Source: Virgibacillus_R byunsanensis (GTDB lineage Bacteria; Bacillota; Bacilli; Bacillales; Amphibacillaceae). Taken from it: DNA of 36,510 bases. The translations under genes and the position numbers were made by a program. Positions 31,260 to 36,510 of the stretch are shown here, piece after piece; the stretch's first letter is position 1; each line of letters begins with the position of its first letter. The stretch is taken from NCBI RefSeq assembly GCF_042675965.1, contig NZ_JBHTKJ010000058.1, positions 1-36,510 on the forward strand, written 5' to 3'. The notes under the pieces are model-generated. The model did not search any database. It was not told the origin of the DNA and worked only from the letters and a program-made list of their open reading frames with translations.

Positions 31260-32060
31260 TTAGAAACCGTATAACTCCTTTGGGATTATATTTTTCAATA
31301 TAAGGTGATCTAAACTTTTGAACTGGTATCCATCTTTCTTTAGTTGAACAATTAACTGACTCAAAGCCTCTGCATTATCGGATGAAACGGTGTGCAGCAG
31401 TATAATTGCCCCCGGATGTATATGATCCATCAATTGGTCAAAAGCGAATTTCCAGCCACTTTTTCTATCGACATTCCAATCTATAAAGGCAAGTGACCAA
31501 AAGATATGTGTATATCCTAACTCATTCGACCATTTCAATGTCCGTTCATTAAAGACCCCTTTAGGAGGTCGAAGGTATTTAAGCTCTTTTTGCTCTGAGA
31601 CCTTAGCTACTTCTTCTTCTAGTGTATCTAATTCCTTTTTCATAGCAGCCTTAGACAAAATTGTGAAATCAGGATGATGATAAGAATGGTTTCCTATGAT
31701 ATGTCCTTCATCCACCATCCGATTGATCAGCTTTGGTTGACTTGTAACATAATGACCAGCCACAAAAAAAGTGGCGGGAACACTTTCTTTTTTTAATACG
31801 TCTAATATGTCACCGGTATAGCCTTGTTCATAACCCATGTCAAACGTTAAGTAAACAACTTTTTCCCCAGAATGATCTGCATAATATGCCCCATACTCAT
31901 CTAATATTTCCTTATACTTTCCTACATCAGGTATTTGATGGTCATCATTCTTTTTAAAACCCCATCCATAACCACCTAATGCTTCTGCATTGCTACTAAA
32001 CAGAATTAAAGCAAGAAAAAACATTATAATGATGGATAACTTAAAAACGATCTGTTTCAT
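31260..32060 (-). CDS. pdaA: Delta-lactam-biosynthetic de-N-acetylase PdaA
   Basis: Polysaccharide deacetylase that removes the acetyl group of N-acetylmuramic acid after CwlD action, making muramic-delta-lactam in the spore cortex. 266 residues. A signal sequence (KLSIIIMFFLALILFSSNAEA) exports it. NodB-fold motifs: TFDMGYE with catalytic D74, GNHSYHHPD with metal His 125 and 129, RPPKGVFN and WSLAFIDW, and LLHTVS near the C-terminus. TFDMGYE in place of TFDDG is the PdaA variant. Expected to be expressed in the forespore, but no sigma-G promoter was recognised. A repeat pair lies downstream. Confidence 0.94.
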   Translation of the reverse strand: MKQIVFKLSIIIMFFLALILFSSNAEALGGYGWGFKKNDDHQIPDVGKYKEILDEYGAYYADHSGEKVVYLTFDMGYEQGYTGDILDVLKKESVPATFFVAGHYVTSQPKLINRMVDEGHIIGNHSYHHPDFTILSKAAMKKELDTLEEEVAKVSEQKELKYLRPPKGVFNERTLKWSNELGYTHIFWSLAFIDWNVDRKSGWKFAFDQLMDHIHPGAIILLHTVSSDNAEALSQLIVQLKKDGYQFKSLDHLILKNIIPKELYGF

Positions 32061-32115
32061 AACCCTACCACCTATTTTTTTCTTACTTTATCCTAATATA
32101 TTTTGTTTATTCCTG

Positions 32116-33426
32116 TTAAAGAATGACAGATCCAATCCAACCAAATAGTATCAATGGTATATTGTAGTGCACAAAGGTTGGTACACAAGTATCCCAAATA
32201 TGGTGATGCTTACCATCCGCGTTTAATCCTGCTGTTGGCCCAAGTGTACTGTCTGATGCTGGTGAACCTGCATCTCCAAGTGCACCTGCTGTTCCAATTA
32301 ATACTGCGATAGCTATTGGGGAGAACCCTGCTGCAAGACAAATTGGGACAAAAAGAGCAGCTAAAATTGGAATTGTACCAAACGATGATCCTATTCCAAT
32401 TGTGACAACAAGCCCAACTAATAATAATATAAGTGCAATAACTATTTTATTATCTCCTAAGAAACCAGAGGATACTTCTACTAATGCATCAACTGATCCT
32501 GTTTCTGATAAAATGGTTCCAAAACCAGAAGCAACAAGCATTACGAATGCAATGGTTCCCATCATACTAATACCATCTGTTATGACTTTGTCTCCTTGTT
32601 TAAACGGAACCACAATCATTAAGAACATTAATAAAAGCCCTGTCAACGCACCTAATATCAGATTTCCCGTTATTAATTGAACGGCTAATGCTGCTATAAT
32701 TGCTATTAATGTAAGTAGATGCTTGCTATTAAATGATACATTTTCACGATTTACTTCTTCTGTAATTACCTCAGTACCACCTGCTCCTGGTGTAGATACA
32801 CGATCTTTACGATATGTTACAAAGATTGCAATAAGCAGTCCAACAATCATACCCGCGCCTGGAAATAGCATAGCTATCGCAACATCGCTCATGGATACCG
32901 CTGCGCCATTTGTCTCCATTCCTTCAAAAATAATACCGTGAAAAATCAACCCAAACCCTGCTGGGATCATAATATATGGTGCTTTCAATCCAAATGTTAA
33001 CGCAGTTGCTACACCACGTCTATCTAGTTTCATATCATCAAATAACTTTAGTAACGGTGGAATTAATATTGGTATAAATGCAATATGCACTGGTACTAAG
33101 TTTTGTGATAATGATGCCACACCTGCAATTGCTAAAAGCATCATTGTTTTCTTTCCTGTTAATACACGGATTAAATAGTTTACTAATAATGACGTAATAC
33201 CTGTATAACTTATGGCTACGGCAAAGGCACCTAGTAATACATAACTTAATGCAGTATTCGCCTGACCTCCCATACCACTTACAAGCATTTCGATTGCTTC
33301 AACAATAGACAATCCTGACATCAATCCAGCTGTAATAGCAGCTGCTATAATTGCTATAATTACATTTACTCTTAATAAACTAAGAATTGTCATGACTAAA
33401 ACCGATACAACTACAACCCATTCCAT
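32116..33426 (-). CDS. YuiF-like Na+/H+ antiporter family or amino acid transporter
   Basis: Integral membrane protein, 436 residues, with about 11-12 helices and internal repeat symmetry, for example NVIIAIIAAAITAGLMSGLS and the later pair of loops SLSQNLVPVHIAFIPILIPP and SSFGTIPILAALFVPICLA. The end GDAGSPASDSTLGPTAGLNADGKHHHIWDT is typical of the YuiF subgroup of the ion transporter superfamily, some of which carry histidine. AGAGGGGAAG precedes the ATG. The substrate is open. Confidence 0.85.
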   Translation of the reverse strand: MEWVVVVSVLVMTILSLLRVNVIIAIIAAAITAGLMSGLSIVEAIEMLVSGMGGQANTALSYVLLGAFAVAISYTGITSLLVNYLIRVLTGKKTMMLLAIAGVASLSQNLVPVHIAFIPILIPPLLKLFDDMKLDRRGVATALTFGLKAPYIMIPAGFGLIFHGIIFEGMETNGAAVSMSDVAIAMLFPGAGMIVGLLIAIFVTYRKDRVSTPGAGGTEVITEEVNRENVSFNSKHLLTLIAIIAALAVQLITGNLILGALTGLLLMFLMIVVPFKQGDKVITDGISMMGTIAFVMLVASGFGTILSETGSVDALVEVSSGFLGDNKIVIALILLLVGLVVTIGIGSSFGTIPILAALFVPICLAAGFSPIAIAVLIGTAGALGDAGSPASDSTLGPTAGLNADGKHHHIWDTCVPTFVHYNIPLILFGWIGSVIL

Positions 33427-33490
33427 GCTTACTTCCCCTCTCTATTTATATAAAATTGCTTTATTTTTGTTGTTGCTTTGACACTTTACT

Positions 33491-33519
33491 ATGATAAAGC
33501 AATGAAGTGTAATTGACAA
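33491..33519 (-). promoter_or_regulatory. Promoter of the YuiF-like gene, within overlapping dyads
   Basis: On the minus strand TTGTCA (33519-33514), 17 bases, TATCAT (33496-33491). ACACTT/AAGTGT and TTGCTTT/AAAGCAA dyads interlock across it (about 33468-33510), which could be an operator. Confidence 0.5.
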
Positions 33520-33777
33520 CCCCTTTTTTTCAAAAGGCTATTTTCGTAAAGATTGTTGCTTTTGAGAGAATAGATACAAACTGCGACGTAACTTGAAAAC
33601 ACGATCTGTGCTATGCTATCGCTGTGAAAAAATACTGCCCACAGCTCCAATCACTGAGGTGAAAATGGATGTAATGGAATTAAAGGATGAATCAATCCTA
33701 GCAAAGGAAAAATGCGGAGACTCCTTGAAATACAGACCAATTTTCTGCGTGCAATGTCGTGTGAGCCCGCAGAAAGT
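33520..33777. other. Intergenic stretch without a supported gene
   Basis: Holds a TTG-started plus-strand frame (33593-33817) with cysteine pairs CYRC and CVQC but no ribosome site, and running through the terminator. It may be a decayed zinc-ribbon gene or mobile remnant; I cannot support it as a gene. Confidence 0.35.
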
Positions 33778-33812
33778 AAAACAACCCTGCAAATGTTACA
33801 CAGGGTTGTTCG
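33778..33812 (-). terminator. Rho-independent terminator of yfkD
   Basis: Minus-strand AACAACCCTG / CAGGGTTGTT with an 11-base loop and TTTTAC tail, about 20 bases past the stop codon. Confidence 0.75.
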
Positions 33813-33830
33813 AATAAGTATTCATGGAAA

Positions 33831-34634
33831 TTATCTAAGCTGAAATCCAAAGGAGAGGTGCTCCTGTATCGGTATCCATGCTCCAATTCCTTGTTTGGTT
33901 ACATTTTTAATGACAATTGATTTTTTGGAACCTTTTAGTTCGAAATAAACCTCCCCAAATGTTACTTGTCCCTTTTCATTTACTGCTGGAGCATAAGCTT
34001 GTAAATAACCGTATTTTTTAACAGGTATATTATAGGCGTTTTCCTTTTTCGTACCTTTACCAATAACGGTTTGATAAGAAAGTGGTAATTTTGTTTTTTC
34101 CTTTGCTTTTAACAGCATCATTTTCTTTATATCATCAGGATTTGCAATCTTATTTGTAAGTGCTCCTTTAATTTCCTTTTGTTCCTGTTGAACGTAATTC
34201 ATTTTTTGTTCATTTTCACCACCGATATTGTTTAGCTCGTTTGTATTAATTTGTTGATATTCCCAATTGATCGTTGTTTCTGAGGATGCATAATTTAATG
34301 GCCAACGACCAATATAGACCATTCCACGATAACCGATTGCAAGTATAGAAGGCTTGATAGATGTTTCATTTAACAATTTTATAAGATCCGGGTTATCAAT
34401 TGGAACTTCTGCATCTTCCATTAATTCCTGGGTCAATTCACTTGGCTCCACGACCTCTTGATCTTCAGTAGAATTTGGATATGTGTTTTCTTTGGATATT
34501 GTTAAAACATGACTCGGTATGTCAAAATCATCCGTTTTCTCCTTGTCTTTTTCTTCTCCAAAAGTGCTATTAGTAAAGGAAAAAATAGATACAAATACAA
34601 TTAATACGAAGCTATAAATTCCTATTTTATTCAT
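33831..34634 (-). CDS. yfkD: YfkD family protein
   Basis: Secreted or membrane-tethered protein of unknown function conserved in Bacillaceae, 267 residues. The ATG at 34634 with AAAGGAATGG five bases ahead is preferred over upstream Mets to 34679. A signal peptide (IGIYSFVLIVFVSIFSFTNS) opens it. Conserved blocks: TISKENTYPN, NPDLIKLLNETSIKPSILAI, GRWPLNY, MMLLKAKEKTKLPL, GYLQAYAPAVNEKG and IGAWIPIQEHLSFGF. Confidence 0.9.
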   Translation of the reverse strand: MNKIGIYSFVLIVFVSIFSFTNSTFGEEKDKEKTDDFDIPSHVLTISKENTYPNSTEDQEVVEPSELTQELMEDAEVPIDNPDLIKLLNETSIKPSILAIGYRGMVYIGRWPLNYASSETTINWEYQQINTNELNNIGGENEQKMNYVQQEQKEIKGALTNKIANPDDIKKMMLLKAKEKTKLPLSYQTVIGKGTKKENAYNIPVKKYGYLQAYAPAVNEKGQVTFGEVYFELKGSKKSIVIKNVTKQGIGAWIPIQEHLSFGFQLR

Positions 34635-34715
34635 GTGTCCCATTCCTTTCTTTTTGCTTAGTTTTATCGGACACATCAATATTATACCTTTATTATTTCA
34701 GTATTCGCATATAAT

Positions 34716-35108
34716 CTACCTACTTAATTCAACTCGCTCTAACGTTTCTATTATTTTAATACTTTCTTCTACTGAACGTACCATCGAACAGTTTCTTCTT
34801 GCCACTTCTAAATTTTTGTAAAGCCTTTCAGGGTCTAAGTGGAATCCCTTTATAATGTAGTGTAACCTTATCTCCTCAATACGATTGGCTTCCTCTGGGT
34901 TTCTTTTAACCTTGGCAGTAATCGTCATATCGGATACTTTAGTCCGTTGTTTCTCCAATATCTTACGAAATACAGATCCACTGCAACCAACAATGGAGGC
35001 AACCATCAACTGGAATGGGCGATACCCATATTCTTCATTTCCCGAAATGTCCAATTCACCAAAATCAAACTCTGTACGTAATCCATTCTCTTTTAAATGA
35101 AATTCCAT
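34716..35108 (-). CDS. OsmC/Ohr family protein
   Basis: 130-residue cytosolic protein of the OsmC fold. The two redox cysteines are C42 (in ASIVGCSGS) and C107 (in RRNCSMVRS), placed as in thiol peroxidases of the family, so reduction of organic hydroperoxides is likely. The conserved helix PFQLMVASIVGC marks the group. AAGGAGTG precedes the ATG. Downstream of a divergent MFS gene and beside yfkD. Confidence 0.9.
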   Translation of the reverse strand: MEFHLKENGLRTEFDFGELDISGNEEYGYRPFQLMVASIVGCSGSVFRKILEKQRTKVSDMTITAKVKRNPEEANRIEEIRLHYIIKGFHLDPERLYKNLEVARRNCSMVRSVEESIKIIETLERVELSR

Positions 35109-35272
35109 CCTGTTTCACTCCTTAAAAATAAGTTTGTTACCTATTGTTCTTTATCCTTTATTACCTTTATCATAACCTATTTTGTAAATTAATAGCAGTT
35201 CTTGTGATTGACCTTTTTTTCGTAAACAATTAGATTGAGTTATAGGGTAATTTGTCGAAAAGGTGGAGTAAT

Positions 35273-36439
35273 ATGGTATCAACAAAAACTAGATTTTGGA
35301 TTTTAATTGCACTGGTTACAATTTCAGGCTTTTCCCAAGGTATGTTATTACCTCTACTTGCTATAATCCTAGAACAAAATGGAGTTTCTTCGTCGGTTAA
35401 TGGTTTACACGCGACTGGATTATATGTTGGAGTACTTATTGCATCCCCTTTTATGGAAAAACCGATGCGGAAATTTGGTTTTAAACCAATTATCGTTGTT
35501 GGTGGTATGCTCGTGTTTATTTCAATGGCCTTATTTCCATTCTGGCAAGCACTATGGTTCTGGTTTATATTACGTATTATGGTCGGAATAGGAGATCATA
35601 TGCTGCACTTCGGTACCCAAACTTGGATTACATCGACAGCTGCTAAAGAAACCAGAGGGAAACATATAGCTTATTATGGACTGTCTTTTGGCTTTGGATT
35701 TACACTCGGTCCCTTGATGACAAGATTTTTATCTGTAAATGAAGCACTACCATTTTTATTATCAGCTTTTCTTAGTGTTATTGTTTGGTCACTTATGTTT
35801 TTCGTTCGGAACAAGTTCCCAGAACTGGATATGAATACTGTAAATGCTACGAGTTCAATTGGGAGGTTTATTAAAACTGGAAAAATTGCATGGGTTGCAC
35901 TTTTAGCTCCATTTGGTTATGGATTTCTTGAGGCATCTCTTCATGGAATATTTCCCATTTATGGTATGCGTATTGGCCATGATATCGATATTCTTTCACT
36001 AATAATTCCATGTTTTGCAGCTGGGAGTTTACTATCTCAAATTCCTTTAGGCGTATTAAGTGACCGTGTAGGCAGGCGAAAGATCCTCCTATTTGTGTTG
36101 AGTGCCGGCTTATTATGTTTCGTTTTCGCATCCCTATTCGAGGCGTCAGTTATTGCGTTATTTACCCTATTTACATTAGCTGGTATATTTGTTGGCTCCC
36201 TTTTTTCATTAGGAATATCTTATATGACCGATCTTTTGCCAGGGGCATTATTACCAGCTGGAAACATAATGTGTGGAATAGCCTTCAGTCTTGGCAGTAT
36301 TAGTGGACCATACTTCGGTGGACTATTTATTCAATTTTTCCCCGGGGTATCGTTCTTTTATGTAATTGTTGTGATGTTACTAGTTATTTTAGGAGCAACT
36401 TTTGTAAATAAAGATAGGCAATCTGTAGTACAAACATAA
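35273..36439 (+). CDS. yfkF: MFS transporter (YfkF-like)
   Basis: 388-residue major facilitator with 12 hydrophobic helices. The family loop between helices 8 and 9 is LSDRVGRRK, and the helix 2-3 loop is degenerate (EKPMRKFG). GIGDHMLHFGTQTW is in helix 4. The substrate is unknown; efflux is likely. AAAGGTGGAG precedes the ATG at 35273; the frame reaches a TTG at 35252 that overlaps this site. Placed beside yfkD and an OsmC gene as in the B. subtilis yfk region. Confidence 0.85.
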   Translation: MVSTKTRFWILIALVTISGFSQGMLLPLLAIILEQNGVSSSVNGLHATGLYVGVLIASPFMEKPMRKFGFKPIIVVGGMLVFISMALFPFWQALWFWFILRIMVGIGDHMLHFGTQTWITSTAAKETRGKHIAYYGLSFGFGFTLGPLMTRFLSVNEALPFLLSAFLSVIVWSLMFFVRNKFPELDMNTVNATSSIGRFIKTGKIAWVALLAPFGYGFLEASLHGIFPIYGMRIGHDIDILSLIIPCFAAGSLLSQIPLGVLSDRVGRRKILLFVLSAGLLCFVFASLFEASVIALFTLFTLAGIFVGSLFSLGISYMTDLLPGALLPAGNIMCGIAFSLGSISGPYFGGLFIQFFPGVSFFYVIVVMLLVILGATFVNKDRQSVVQT

Positions 36440-36480
36440 CTATTCCTGAATTATTCATAGAATTTCTTTGATTACCCAAT

Positions 36481-36501
36481 AATGCTTATCTATCAAGCAT
36501 T
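36481..36501. terminator. Small hairpin at the window edge
   Basis: AATGCTT / AAGCATT with a 7-base loop, 42 bases after the MFS stop codon. Weak T run; function uncertain. Confidence 0.35.
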
Positions 36502-36510
36502 CCTTTGATT

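Noticed and set aside
33593..33817. 74-codon plus-strand gene
   Set aside because: TTG start without ribosome site, overlaps the yfkD terminator; kept only as a low-interest finding.

Overview
The window is a gene-dense, AT-rich stretch of a Gram-positive, endospore-forming Bacillaceae chromosome. The support is a gamma-type spore protein, a PdaA-type spore-cortex deacetylase, ClpE with CtsR boxes, TIGR01777/YfhF, YfhE, YfhH, YfhP, RecX and YfkD homologues, strong GGAGG-type ribosome sites, and gene neighbourhoods that follow Bacillus subtilis (bcp-gsaB-ygaD-ygaC-sspE ... mutY-yfhP ... yfhH ... recX-yfhF-yfhE, then pdaA, yfkD, yfkF). The repeat load suggests an Oceanobacillus/Virgibacillus-like genus; that is a guess, not a measurement.

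Layout. 1-6.8 kb: peroxiredoxin bcp, a two-pore-helix-type K+ channel, glutamate-1-semialdehyde aminomutase, an ABC exporter, nucleotide phosphatase NtdP/YgaC and a short gamma-SASP, separated by repeats. 6.8-13.2 kb: mutY, yfhP, yfhH, an SDR oxidoreductase, recX, yfhF, a GNAT acetyltransferase with an unusual structured leader, and yfhE. 13.2-17.1 kb: a more accessory zone with a DnaA-box cluster, an orphan small gene divergent from an XRE regulator with twin operators, a yxlEFG-like ABC module without its sigma factor, and a scar of GntR/ABC pseudogenes. 17.2-22.3 kb: ribbon-helix-helix plus SPFH operon, a secreted ComEC-like metallo-beta-lactamase-fold protein, a 0.5-kb higher-order tandem array, and CtsR-controlled clpE. 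22.2-25.9 kb: a Fur-boxed ferric-iron ABC transporter (fbpABC). 26-36.5 kb: acyl-CoA synthetase, a PAS-GGDEF-EAL-PilZ protein, pdaA, a YuiF-like transporter, yfkD, an OsmC protein and an MFS transporter.

Two things stand out. First, the intergenic DNA holds a modular family of structured repeats (here called A, B, C, D) that share end modules but have different interiors, often strung in tandem, and whose shared 3' module often carries a DnaA-box 9-mer. The two full copies of C show base changes that preserve pairing. Second, the GNAT gene at 12452 is preceded by a leader that can fold as a near-canonical tRNA cloverleaf overlapping an 18-bp alternative hairpin and a terminator that buries the ribosome site, which looks like a tRNA-mimicking or tRNA-derived switch.

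All structural statements come from reading the sequence by eye; no folding, homology search or base-composition calculation was run.
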